Source: Gammaproteobacteria bacterium | GTDB taxonomy: Bacteria > Pseudomonadota > Gammaproteobacteria > Porifericomitales > Porifericomitaceae | Assembly (NCBI GenBank): GCA_028817305.1 | Contig: JAPPPX010000165.1 | Span: 1-40,704, forward strand | Reading direction: 5' to 3' | DNA: 40,704 bases | Shown: positions 1 to 7,364 of the stretch, in pieces | Layout: every line of letters starts with the position of its first letter | Position numbering within the stretch: position 1 is the stretch's first letter | The notes under the pieces: model-generated | The model's database searches: none | What the model was told of the DNA's origin: nothing | What the model saw: the letters and a program-made list of their open reading frames with translations, nothing else | Program-made: the position numbers and the translations under genes

Positions 1-13
1 CGCTTTCTATGCG

Positions 14-84
14 GGATTCCGGCTTTCGCCGGAATGACGAGGTAAAGGGCGGGAATGACGAGGTAAAGGGCGGGAATGACGAGG
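14..84. repeat. 71-bp dispersed repeat, copy 1 (hairpin plus tandem 21-bp units)
   Basis: This segment is identical over 71 bp to 24721-24791. It opens with a perfect hairpin (ATTCCGGC at 16-23, loop TTTC, GCCGGAAT at 28-35). It continues with tandem copies of a 21-bp unit containing GGAATGACGAGGTAAAGGGC. The hairpin followed by AATGACG resembles the small palindromic repeats, dRS3-like, that are scattered through many proteobacterial genomes. That resemblance comes from memory, not from a search. No open reading frame of interest is associated with it. Confidence 0.85.
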
Positions 85-161
85 CGCGGGAATGGCCGGG
101 CGGGAATCTTTTCCCCTCATAGGGCATTGCTGCTTTGGGCTTACAGCGGCCCGCACTTGGA

Positions 162-192
162 TTGGACGCGCCGCCCGCGCAGGGAGTACAAT
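162..192 (+). promoter_or_regulatory. possible sigma-70 promoter of rpmB
   Basis: TTGGAC (162-167) and TACAAT (187-192) are separated by 19 bp and lie 34 bp before the rpmB start. The hexamers are reasonable but the spacer is longer than the optimal 17 bp, so this is only a candidate. Confidence 0.3.
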
Positions 193-226
193 CGCCGATT
201 CGCCAGGTAAAGCGAGAGCGAATGAT

Positions 227-466
227 ATGTCCAAGATCTGTCAGGTGACCGGCAAGAAGCCGCGAGCGGGGAACAACGTGTCTCATGCCCACAATAAGAC
301 GCGACGCCGGTTCCTGCCCAACCTGCATGTGCGCCGGTTCTGGCTGGCTGAAGAAAAGCGCTGGGTGAAGCTCAGGGTGAGCGGCCAGGGGCTGCGCATC
401 ATAGACAAGAAGGGCATCGCCGCGGTGGTCCGGCAGTTGCGGGCGGCCGGCACGAAAGGCATCTAG
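227..466 (+). CDS. rpmB: 50S ribosomal protein L28
   Basis: This encodes a 79-residue basic protein matching the whole of bacterial L28, a structural protein of the large ribosomal subunit. It begins [12 protein letters not shown] and carries the typical [16 protein letters not shown] segment and a C-terminal [14 protein letters not shown]. The ATG at 227 is chosen because it gives the universal L28 N-terminus and length. The reading frame extends upstream to 92, but that part is unlike any L28. rpmG follows 110 bp downstream, the usual gammaproteobacterial rpmB-rpmG order, so the two are probably cotranscribed. No zinc-binding cysteine pairs are present: the single Cys5 marks this as a zinc-independent form. 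Confidence 0.96.
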   Translation: MSKICQVTGKKPRAGNNVSHAHNKTRRRFLPNLHVRRFWLAEEKRWVKLRVSGQGLRIIDKKGIAAVVRQLRAAGTKGI

Positions 467-576
467 GCGCCTGGCGGCCGCCCCGGCATACGCCATACAC
501 GCCATACACGGTTTGTTGCGGTCTTGTCGTTGTCTTTTTTAGCGATTTTTTAGAGATTGGGGAGGTTTGGAATTCC

Positions 577-732
577 GTGAGAGAGAAGGTCCGCATGGTA
601 TCGAGTGCCGGCACGGGGCACTTCTACACCACCACCAAAAACAAGCGCACTGCCTCCGGAAAGATGGAAATGCGCAAGTACGACCCCGTCGCGCGCAAGC
701 ACGTTCTCTACAAAGAGTCCAAGATCTCCTGA
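577..732 (+). CDS. rpmG: 50S ribosomal protein L33 (GTG start)
   Basis: This encodes a 51-residue protein with the L33 core [17 protein letters not shown] followed by [17 protein letters not shown], so it is a component of the large ribosomal subunit. The start is taken as GTG at 577, giving [12 protein letters not shown], because L33 of gammaproteobacteria has a REK-x-x segment before the conserved core. GGGGAGG lies about 11 bases upstream. An in-frame ATG at 595 is the alternative but would delete that segment. It has no CxxC motifs, so it is the zinc-free L33 type. It follows rpmB and ends convergently with the desaturase gene. Confidence 0.95.
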   Translation: MREKVRMVSSAGTGHFYTTTKNKRTASGKMEMRKYDPVARKHVLYKESKIS

Positions 733-873
733 GCGCCAAGCGGTGCGCCCGGCGCGCCCGGTTGCCGCGCTTTGCCGCGCCGTCCGATTCCTGAGATTCC
801 CGCTTGCGGAGCCCGCGGCCGATTTGCGAATTGCGAATTGGCCAGGGGAATTGCTCAGGGGCCAGGACCGGGA

Positions 874-2061
874 TCAGGCGGTCTGGCAGGTGTAGCCGCG
901 AAGTTTGGCGGCGAAGTCCGCCAGGGCCTGGATCCTGGTCTCCTCCGCCTGCCGGCACCAATCGCTCAACTGCCGCAGGCGCGCATGCCGTTCCTTGCGG
1001 GTCGCTGTCTTCTGTTGCCAGAGCGACTGTAGCCGCTGCTTGTACTGATACACCGTACTCACCGTTTTGTTGCTCCGCAACATCTCCTGCAGGCGTTCTT
1101 CGGCGGCAGGGCCCAGGAGCAATTTGTCGCGGACCAGCAACTTGCGATACCGCCGCAGGAACGAGCGAGTCGGCCGGTCGGCCTGCCGTCGGATCTCCTG
1201 ACGACAAACCCGGGACACCACTTCCCGCAGATACGCCGCCATAACGTGGTGCCTGTTGCCCAGCACGGCCGCCAGCGTATCCAGGTCGGCGATCTTTTTG
1301 CTGTGATCGCGGACGGGCCGTTGCGGGAAGAGCTTGTTGACTCGGGCCAGCCCCAGCGCCTGCAAGACGCGGATATAGAGCCAGCCGATATCGAATTCCC
1401 ATGGTTTGACGGAAAACTTGGCGGAACCGGTAAAAGCGTGATGGTTGTTGTGCATCTCCTCGCCGCCGATCAGCAGTCCCAGCGGCGTCAGGTTCGTGGA
1501 GCCGTCCGGGCACTCGAAGTTGCGGTAGCCCCACCAATGCGCCAGGCCGTTGATCACGCCCGCCGCAAAGAACGGGATCCAAATCATTTGCACGGCCCAG
1601 ATCGGGACGCCCGCGGCCCCGAACAGGAGCAGATTGACGGTCAGCATGAGCAGGATGCCGAGGCAAGGATGGCGCGCATACAATTTGTTTTCCAGCCAGT
1701 CGTCGGGCGTACCCTGGCCGTAATCGCGCAGGGTCTCCGGCTTGGCGGCCTCCGCGCGGTACAGCCAGGTCCCGCCCCAAAGCACTTTGTGGATGCCGTG
1801 GATGCGCGGGCTGTGCGGATCCGCCAGGCTTTCCACCTTGTCGTGGTGCTTGCGATGCACGGATACCCACTCCCGGGTCACCATGCCGGTGGTCAGCCAA
1901 AGCCAGCAACGGAAGAAGTGGCTCACGGCCGGGTGCAACTCCAGCGCCCGGTGGGCTTGGTGCCGATGCAGAAAGATGGTGACGGAGGCAATGGTGACAT
2001 GCGTCAGGGCCAACGCGGCCAGCACATAGCCCCACCAAGGCAACAAGAAGTATCCGCTCAT
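874..2061 (-). CDS. membrane fatty acid desaturase (DesA-like)
   Basis: This encodes a 395-residue integral membrane protein of the di-iron fatty acid desaturase family. It has three histidine clusters in the expected order: HRHQAH at 32-37, HRKHH at 69-73 and HNNHH at 204-208. Hydrophobic segments lie at about 8-30 and 133-175. The family inserts a double bond into acyl chains using oxygen and two iron atoms held by these histidines. The length is close to that of delta-9 desaturases of the Pseudomonas DesA type. The last 130 or so residues are a basic, helix-rich tail. The start at 2061 follows AGAGGGGAAACC, a good ribosome binding site. A longer frame to 2160 is rejected because it crosses the likely promoter. 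It is divergent from the ABC cassette. Regiospecificity cannot be told from sequence. Confidence 0.88.
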   Translation of the reverse strand: MSGYFLLPWWGYVLAALALTHVTIASVTIFLHRHQAHRALELHPAVSHFFRCWLWLTTGMVTREWVSVHRKHHDKVESLADPHSPRIHGIHKVLWGGTWLYRAEAAKPETLRDYGQGTPDDWLENKLYARHPCLGILLMLTVNLLLFGAAGVPIWAVQMIWIPFFAAGVINGLAHWWGYRNFECPDGSTNLTPLGLLIGGEEMHNNHHAFTGSAKFSVKPWEFDIGWLYIRVLQALGLARVNKLFPQRPVRDHSKKIADLDTLAAVLGNRHHVMAAYLREVVSRVCRQEIRRQADRPTRSFLRRYRKLLVRDKLLLGPAAEERLQEMLRSNKTVSTVYQYKQRLQSLWQQKTATRKERHARLRQLSDWCRQAEETRIQALADFAAKLRGYTCQTA

Positions 2062-2148
2062 GGTTTCCCCTCTATCAGGCAAGAGGGGACAAGGCAGAAA
2101 TATGAGGTAATCCGCACGCTTCCCCATCCCCTCGATAAGTGAGACCCT

Positions 2149-2154
2149 ATTATA
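2149..2154 (-). promoter_or_regulatory. possible -10 box for the desaturase gene
   Basis: The minus strand reads a perfect TATAAT here, 88 bp upstream of the desaturase start, in the region shared with the divergent ABC cassette. No convincing -35 hexamer is visible at 17 bp, so the call rests on the -10 match alone. Confidence 0.3.
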
Positions 2155-2279
2155 CTGCAAGCCCGCACCTCGCCGCTATGCCCGTCAGCCCTGCCTGCGC
2201 CCCCCGCGGAGACGGGGGAGGCCGGACGGCGCGGCGGGCCGCGCTTGCGTATCCATACGGGAAGGAGACAATATGCGTC

Positions 2280-3380
2280 ATGGAGGAAGGTTCCCTGGTC
2301 AATGTAGAACGGGTGTCCCGCTATTATGGGCCGCTGGCCGCCGTTCAGGGCGTGAGTTTCGACCTGCAGCGGAGGCAGGTGCTGGGGTTGCTGGGGCCCA
2401 ACGGCGCCGGCAAGACTTCCCTCATGAAAATGATTGCCGGCGTATTGGCCATGAACGAAGGCGCCATCCGCGTCGCCGGCCACGACCTGCTTGAAGAGCC
2501 CCTGCGGGCCCGCGGCAGCCTCGGCTTCCTGCCGGAGCAGCCGCCCCTCTACGAAGACCTGACCGTGGACGAATACCTCAGGTATTGGGCTCGTCTGCGC
2601 GGCCTGACCCGGCGGCAGGCGCGCGCCGCCGCGAAACGGGCCCGCTACGCCTGCGGCCTGGAAGACAACGGGCGACAGTTGCTCGGCAAGCTTTCCAGAG
2701 GATACCGGCAGCGAGTCGGGATCGCCCAGGCGATTGTGCACGAACCGCCGGTGGTTATCCTGGACGAACCTACATCCGGTCTGGATCCCCTGCAAATCAA
2801 CGAGATCCGCCGCCTGATCCGCAACATCGCCGAGCGCTGCGGCGTTATCTTGTCCACGCATATCCTGGCGGAGGCGCAGGGCATCTGCGACCGGGTGCTG
2901 ATCCTGAATCGCGGCCGGGTCGTTCTGGACCGGCAACTGTCCCAGCTCGCCCGGGACGCCGGGCAACGCGGCTTTCGCGTCGCCCTGCGGCGGCCGCCGT
3001 CCCTGGAAACCCTGCGGGAAAAAGCGGACGAATTGCAGGAGGCGCGGGTGGAGATAGAGTCCATAGACGAACGGCGCTACCGCATCCGCCATGCCCCTGG
3101 GGAAGACATCCGCGAAGCCTTTGCCGGCATGGCGGCGACGCAGGGGTGGGGGCTGCTGGAACTGATTCCCGAGGAAGATCGCTTGGAGGAGACCTTCCTG
3201 CGGGTGACCCGGGATATCCCGGAGGCCCTGCCGGAGGCCGTCGAGGAAGTGCCGCCGCCGGCGGACGCCCCGGCAGCCGCCCCGCCGGACGCCCCGGCGG
3301 ATGCCCCGGCGGATGCCCCGGCGGAAGAGCGACAGGCTGCCCCGCCGCTGGACTCCCGGCCGGACGCCTCGTCCTCCTGA
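2280..3380 (+). CDS. ABC transporter ATP-binding protein, Gld/ABC-2 type
   Basis: This encodes a 366-residue ATPase with all nucleotide-binding elements: Walker A GPNGAGKT (39-46), Q-loop Gln87, signature LSRGYRQR (138-145), Walker B VVILDEP (158-164) and H-loop His194. It would energise the permease encoded immediately downstream at the inner membrane. The ATG at 2280 follows GAAGGAGA. After about residue 310 the protein runs into a Pro/Ala/Asp tail of repeated DAPA units, encoded by a 12-bp repeat near 3289-3325. The tail is unusual for this family. The stop overlaps the permease start (TGATG). The cassette order ATPase-permease-auxiliary-DUF4340 matches the Bacteroidetes gliding-motility GldA-GldF-GldG type. 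In proteobacteria such cassettes have no proven substrate, so no gene symbol is given. Confidence 0.93.
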   Translation: MEEGSLVNVERVSRYYGPLAAVQGVSFDLQRRQVLGLLGPNGAGKTSLMKMIAGVLAMNEGAIRVAGHDLLEEPLRARGSLGFLPEQPPLYEDLTVDEYLRYWARLRGLTRRQARAAAKRARYACGLEDNGRQLLGKLSRGYRQRVGIAQAIVHEPPVVILDEPTSGLDPLQINEIRRLIRNIAERCGVILSTHILAEAQGICDRVLILNRGRVVLDRQLSQLARDAGQRGFRVALRRPPSLETLREKADELQEARVEIESIDERRYRIRHAPGEDIREAFAGMAATQGWGLLELIPEEDRLEETFLRVTRDIPEALPEAVEEVPPPADAPAAAPPDAPADAPADAPAEERQAAPPLDSRPDASSS

Positions 3381-4123
3381 TGCGCGCCGGCATTCTCTCT
3401 ATTGCCGTCTGCGAACTGCGGCGCAGCCTCTTGTCGCCGCTGGCCTGGTGCCTGTTCGCCCTGTTCCAGTTCCTGCTGGCGCTGGTGTTCTTCAGCAATC
3501 TGCTGATCGCGCAAAGCTGGGGGGGCGGGCAGAGCCTGGCCGAAGGCGCCATTTACGTGCTGTTTTCTTCGGCGGGCACCTTGCTGCTGCTCACGGCGCC
3601 CATCTTCACCATGCATCTGTTCAGCGACGAACACCGTTCCGGCACCATGACCCTGTTCCTTTCCTCGCCGCTGTCCCTGCCCGATATCGTCCTGGGGAAA
3701 TACCTGGGCATTCTGAGCCTGCTCGGCTGCCTGCTGCTCCTGATCCTGTGCATGCCGCTGTCGCTGTTGCCGGCAGTGCGCCTGCAATTCCAGCCGCTCT
3801 TGCTGCAGGCGCTGAGCTTTGGACTGCTGGCGATGCCCATGGCCGCCATCGGCATCTACGCCTCCAGCCTCACCGCCCGGCCCATGCTGGCTGCCCTCGG
3901 CGCCTTCTCGCTACTGTTTCTGTTATGGCTGATCGAGTTGCCGCGCCACCTGTGGACCGGAGAAATGGCCGAACTTTGCACCTACCTGTCCATATTCCGT
4001 CATTACTCCAGGCTTCTGCACGGGCAGATGGACACCGCCGACGTGTTTTACTTCTTTTTGCTGAGCGGCTTTTTCCTCGCCTTGACGGTGCGCCGCCTCC
4101 ACAACCTGAGGGTGTTGCACTGA
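3380..4123 (+). CDS. ABC-2 type permease (GldF-like)
   Basis: This encodes a 247-residue membrane protein with about six hydrophobic helices, beginning MRAGILSIAVCELRRSLLSP, a typical GldF/ABC-2 opening. The motif FSDEHRSGTMTLFLSSPLS, with a short amphipathic coupling-type helix after the second membrane segment, is characteristic of ABC-2 permeases. The ATG at 3380 overlaps the stop of the ATPase gene by one base, so translation is coupled. The gene ends in a 14-bp tandem duplication (4107-4134). One extra copy lies after the stop codon and separates it from the next start. The partner ATPase and the GldG-like gene on either side indicate one transporter complex. The substrate is unknown. 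Confidence 0.9.
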   Translation: MRAGILSIAVCELRRSLLSPLAWCLFALFQFLLALVFFSNLLIAQSWGGGQSLAEGAIYVLFSSAGTLLLLTAPIFTMHLFSDEHRSGTMTLFLSSPLSLPDIVLGKYLGILSLLGCLLLLILCMPLSLLPAVRLQFQPLLLQALSFGLLAMPMAAIGIYASSLTARPMLAALGAFSLLFLLWLIELPRHLWTGEMAELCTYLSIFRHYSRLLHGQMDTADVFYFFLLSGFFLALTVRRLHNLRVLH

Positions 4124-4134
4124 GGGTGTTGCAC
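4107..4134 (+). repeat. 14-bp perfect tandem duplication at a gene junction
   Basis: TGAGGGTGTTGCAC occurs twice back to back (4107-4120 and 4121-4134). The first copy encodes the last permease residues and the second provides the stop codon and spacer. Without the extra copy the junction would read CACTAATG. The same C-terminus (LRVLH) would result, and the next gene would start overlapping the stop. Confidence 0.95.
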
Positions 4135-4136
4135 TA

Positions 4137-5549
4137 ATGAAGGCCAGGTTCCTCAGCGGCCGACGGCTCTGGGAACACATGGGCAACGCCACTTTCCTGG
4201 TACTGCTGCTCGCGTTGACCGGTATCCTGGCCTGGCTGAGCGTCCGGTACTCCTGGCAGAGCGACTGGTCGGCGGATGGCCGGCACAGCCTGACGCAGGC
4301 GGACCGCGATCTGCTGGAGCGCATCGCGGGCGGGGAGATCCGGGTCACGGCCTTCGTGCACAGCGAGAGCGACAAGGAAGCCGTCCGCGACTTCGTCGCC
4401 CGCTACCAGGAAGTCCGTCCCTCCATTGCGTTGGACTTCATAGACCCCCTGGCCTCTCCGAACCTGGTGCGCGAATACGGCATCCAGGTGAACGGAGAGC
4501 TGCTCGTACAATACCGGCAGCGCCGCGAGAATCTCCAGCCGCGGCCCAGCCGCGAGGGCCTGGGAAAAAACTACGCCGGGGAAGATTTCCGCAACGTCCT
4601 GCGGCGGTTGTCCGCGGAAGGGAAGTGGCGGTTGCGCTTTCTCTCCGGCCACGGCGAGCGCCGCGCGCACGGCCAGGCCAACCATGACTTGCGGCAATGG
4701 ACCGCGCAGCTCGAACGGCGCGGCTACGAGGTCAAGGATCTGCCGCTGGGTACCGTCGGGGGAATCCCCGCCGACACCGACGTGCTGGTCATCGCCGGCC
4801 CCCGAACCGAACTCCTGCAACCCGAGGCGGCGCTGTTGCGGCGCTACTGGAACGAGGGCGGCAATATCCTCTGGCTGTCCGACCCCGAGCCGGAAACGCA
4901 GCGCCAGGGCTGGCGGGAACTGGCCCGGACGCTGGGCGTGCGATTCCGTGACGGAGTCGTGCTGGACAATGTTCAGCGGCTGCAGGGGCTGGGCGACCCG
5001 TCCATTCTGCTGCTCGACGCCCAGAGCTATCCCACACACCCCGTGCTGGAAGGTTTCGACCTGTTGACCCTGTTCGCGGAAACCCGCAGCGTAGAGCGGC
5101 ACGAGGCGGCGGGAGATGCCTGGCATTCGCAGCCCCTGCTGCTGAGCAGCGACCAGTCCTGGCTGGAGACTGGCGAGTTCAGCGGCCATGTGCAATACGA
5201 TGCCGGGACGGACTTGCCCGGCCCCCTGACCCTTGCCCTGGCGCTGGAGCGCAGCCTGGGTTCCGGCGACAGCGGCGAACGGCAGCGGGCGATCTTCCTG
5301 GGCGACGGCGACTTTCTGTCCAATAATCTCCTCCAGAACGGCGGCAACGGCGAACTGGGCATACGCATGGTCAGCTGGCTGGCCGGCGCCGACTCCGCCC
5401 TCGGGCTGCCCCCCGAGCAGCCCGAGGACGCGCAGCTCGCCCTGTCCCAGCGCAGCCTTGTGTTGCGGGCCATGTCCTTCGTGTTGTTGCTGCCCGCGGC
5501 GCTGCTGGCCGCGGGCGCCGCCTTGCGTTGGCGCCGGCAGAAGCGATGA
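4137..5549 (+). CDS. GldG-like ABC transporter auxiliary protein
   Basis: This encodes a 470-residue protein with one N-terminal membrane helix (about 18-38), a large periplasmic domain, and a second helix near the C-terminus (about 446-464) followed by RWRRQKR. This is the architecture of GldG-type auxiliary subunits of ABC-2 exporters. The segments RWLRFLSGHGER-like at 163-173 and DVLVIAGPRTELLQPE resemble the intraflagellar-transport-like domain of GldG. The ATG at 4137 is in the sequence TAATGA just after the permease gene. The end overlaps the next gene by four bases (ATGA). It probably binds or guides the exported substrate together with the permease. That role is inferred from the family, and the substrate is not known. 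Confidence 0.85.
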   Translation: MKARFLSGRRLWEHMGNATFLVLLLALTGILAWLSVRYSWQSDWSADGRHSLTQADRDLLERIAGGEIRVTAFVHSESDKEAVRDFVARYQEVRPSIALDFIDPLASPNLVREYGIQVNGELLVQYRQRRENLQPRPSREGLGKNYAGEDFRNVLRRLSAEGKWRLRFLSGHGERRAHGQANHDLRQWTAQLERRGYEVKDLPLGTVGGIPADTDVLVIAGPRTELLQPEAALLRRYWNEGGNILWLSDPEPETQRQGWRELARTLGVRFRDGVVLDNVQRLQGLGDPSILLLDAQSYPTHPVLEGFDLLTLFAETRSVERHEAAGDAWHSQPLLLSSDQSWLETGEFSGHVQYDAGTDLPGPLTLALALERSLGSGDSGERQRAIFLGDGDFLSNNLLQNGGNGELGIRMVSWLAGADSALGLPPEQPEDAQLALSQRSLVLRAMSFVLLLPAALLAAGAALRWRRQKR

Positions 5550-6631
5550 GCCGCGGCGGCCGCGTCAACCTGGCGCTGGGCCTTGTCACCGTGGCGCTGG
5601 CGGTGCTGGCGCTGGCCCTGTGGCGCCGCGAGGCGCTGGCGCCGCCGGGCCCCTTGCTGATGCCGGACCTCGAGCCGGACACGGTGCGCGAGATTCGCAT
5701 ACAGGCCGGCGACAAGCCCGAAGTCCTGCTCGAGCGCCCGGCCGACCGTTGGCGCATGACCGCCCCCCGGGAGTTGCCCGCCGATTTGTCGCGCATAGAG
5801 CGCCTGCTGCAAGACCTGCGGGAGTTGCGGATCGTCGTCGTCGGCGAGGCGCCCCCGCTGGCCCTCGCGCCCTACCGCCTGGACCGGCCCGAGGCGCAGC
5901 TGCATGTCGCCGGGCGCAGGCTTGCGTTCGGCGCCGCCAATCCCCTGGACCTCCGCCGCTATCTGCACTACGACGGCCAGGTCCTGCTGGCGGAAGACCT
6001 GCTGTATCCCATGCTCTCCAGCCAGGCCCTGTTCTTCGCCGCCCAGGAATTGCTGCCCCCGGACTACTCCCCCGACGCCCTGTGCCACGCCGGCAGGCGC
6101 TTCGATTTGCATCGCAGCCCTGCGCCCGGTGCGGCCGCCGGCGGGCCGCCCGCAGACGCCGGCGGCGGCGAGGGCAGCGGGGCGGGCAAGGAGGCGCAAA
6201 GCGCCAGCGCTGGCGGCTTCTTCGACGGTCCGCGCATCGTCCGCGCCTGGCGGCGGGCGCGGGCGTTCCTGGTGGAGGCATACGCAGCGGAGGAGGCAAC
6301 GGCGCCCGCGGAGGGGATGGCCGAACCGGGCAGCGCGGGCGGCGCGGCGGATGCGGGGGGCGCGGAGAATGGAGGCGCGGCGGGCGATGCGGGCGATGCG
6401 GCGGGCGATGGGACGGCGGCGACCGCGGCCGCGCCCGAGACGGTCCTGCTCGAATCCGAAGCGGGCGGCCCGCTGGAGTTTCGGATCGTAGCTCGCCGGC
6501 CCTTGATCCTGGCCCGGCCGGACCTGGGCATTCAGTACCGCTTCAGCGCCTCGCTGCTGCGCGAGTTGTTGCCGCCGGAGACGGCCCCGGCGCACGGGCC
6601 CTGCGGGCAGGGAACGAAGGCGAGCCGGTGA
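5546..6631 (+). CDS. DUF4340 domain protein of the Gld-type cassette
   Basis: This encodes a 361-residue protein with one N-terminal membrane anchor (about 8-27) and then a periplasmic part with the DUF4340 pattern: VREIRIQAGDKPEVLLER, followed by a DRWRMTAP strand and ADLSRIERLLQDL. Members usually follow GldG-like genes, as here, where the ATG overlaps the previous stop (ATGA). Two low-complexity stretches, about 192-223 and 249-298, are almost pure Ala/Gly with Asp and Glu. They split the C-terminal half and are not a normal part of the domain. The final strands (LEFRIVARRPLILARPD) still look like the family, so the protein seems expanded rather than broken. Its function is unknown. It probably assists the ABC complex. 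Confidence 0.8.
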   Translation: MSRGGRVNLALGLVTVALAVLALALWRREALAPPGPLLMPDLEPDTVREIRIQAGDKPEVLLERPADRWRMTAPRELPADLSRIERLLQDLRELRIVVVGEAPPLALAPYRLDRPEAQLHVAGRRLAFGAANPLDLRRYLHYDGQVLLAEDLLYPMLSSQALFFAAQELLPPDYSPDALCHAGRRFDLHRSPAPGAAAGGPPADAGGGEGSGAGKEAQSASAGGFFDGPRIVRAWRRARAFLVEAYAAEEATAPAEGMAEPGSAGGAADAGGAENGGAAGDAGDAAGDGTAATAAAPETVLLESEAGGPLEFRIVARRPLILARPDLGIQYRFSASLLRELLPPETAPAHGPCGQGTKASR

Positions 6632-6712
6632 ACCGTTCGCCGCAGCCGTCCGATCTATCTCGAATAATGACAGTCCTGCACGGGATGTCGAATGGCCGCG
6701 AGGGCGAATAAT

Positions 6713-7192
6713 CTACTGATGCTTTTGCATCCAGCTTTGCGCCAGCTTTTGCGACTCTTCCAGCTGGCTCTGCGACACCTTGTCCCGCAAAAGAGCGAGC
6801 TTTTTAAACCCTTCGATGTTCCCCTGCGCCGCCGCAATGATGTACCACTTGCCCGCCTGCACATTGTCCTTGCGCGCGCCCTGACCCTTCTCGTACATCG
6901 AACCCAGGTTGTTCTGCGCCACGCTGTAGCCCCCTTCGGCGGACCTGCGATACCAATCCAGGGCGCGCATATGATCCTTCGCCACGCCCTTGCCCTGCTC
7001 GTACATCAGGCCCACGTCGTTCTGCGCCTCCAAGTCGCCCTGTTTGGCAAGGGGCAGGCATAACGGAAACGCCTTTTGGTAATCCCTTTTCTCTACTGCC
7101 TTCGCGCAGGCGCTGCCGCCGTCGGAACAAGCGGCGGCAAAGAAAACCGTTCCCGCGCCCAGTAAGAGAAATCCCAGTCCTTGCTTTCTCAT
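6713..7192 (-). CDS. Sel1-repeat (tetratricopeptide-like) lipoprotein
   Basis: This encodes 159 residues starting MRKQGLGFLLLGAGTVFF, a signal peptide ending in a lipobox FAAAC with the lipidated Cys22. Two to three Sel1-like repeats follow, recognised by AQNDVGLMYEQGKGVAKDH and AQNNLGSMYEKGQGARKD with the A-L-x-W-Y pattern between. Such solenoids mediate protein-protein contacts in the periplasm or at the outer membrane. The ATG at 7192 is preferred because GGAGGG lies eight bases upstream and the signal peptide begins there. The frame extends to 7240 without support. Being convergent with the ABC cassette and downstream of fhs on the same strand gives no functional hint. The partner is unknown. 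Confidence 0.85.
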   Translation of the reverse strand: MRKQGLGFLLLGAGTVFFAAACSDGGSACAKAVEKRDYQKAFPLCLPLAKQGDLEAQNDVGLMYEQGKGVAKDHMRALDWYRRSAEGGYSVAQNNLGSMYEKGQGARKDNVQAGKWYIIAAAQGNIEGFKKLALLRDKVSQSQLEESQKLAQSWMQKHQ

Positions 7193-7364
7193 TTTCGCAA
7201 CCCTCCTCTCGTTTTTTGCGGCAACATGCGATACGGGCAATTTTATATGGCCTCGCGCCTTGGGTCGAGCCGTTGGCGGGCGCTTCGCGGCCCCATGGCG
7301 CGCATGTCGCCCATGTCGCGCAACCCCTGGCCGAACTGCCCGGGGCGGCCGCCCCGCCGCCTCT

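Noticed and set aside
14-84. Tandem 21-bp units considered as a CRISPR array
   Set aside because: The units are directly adjacent with no spacers, and no cas gene is present.
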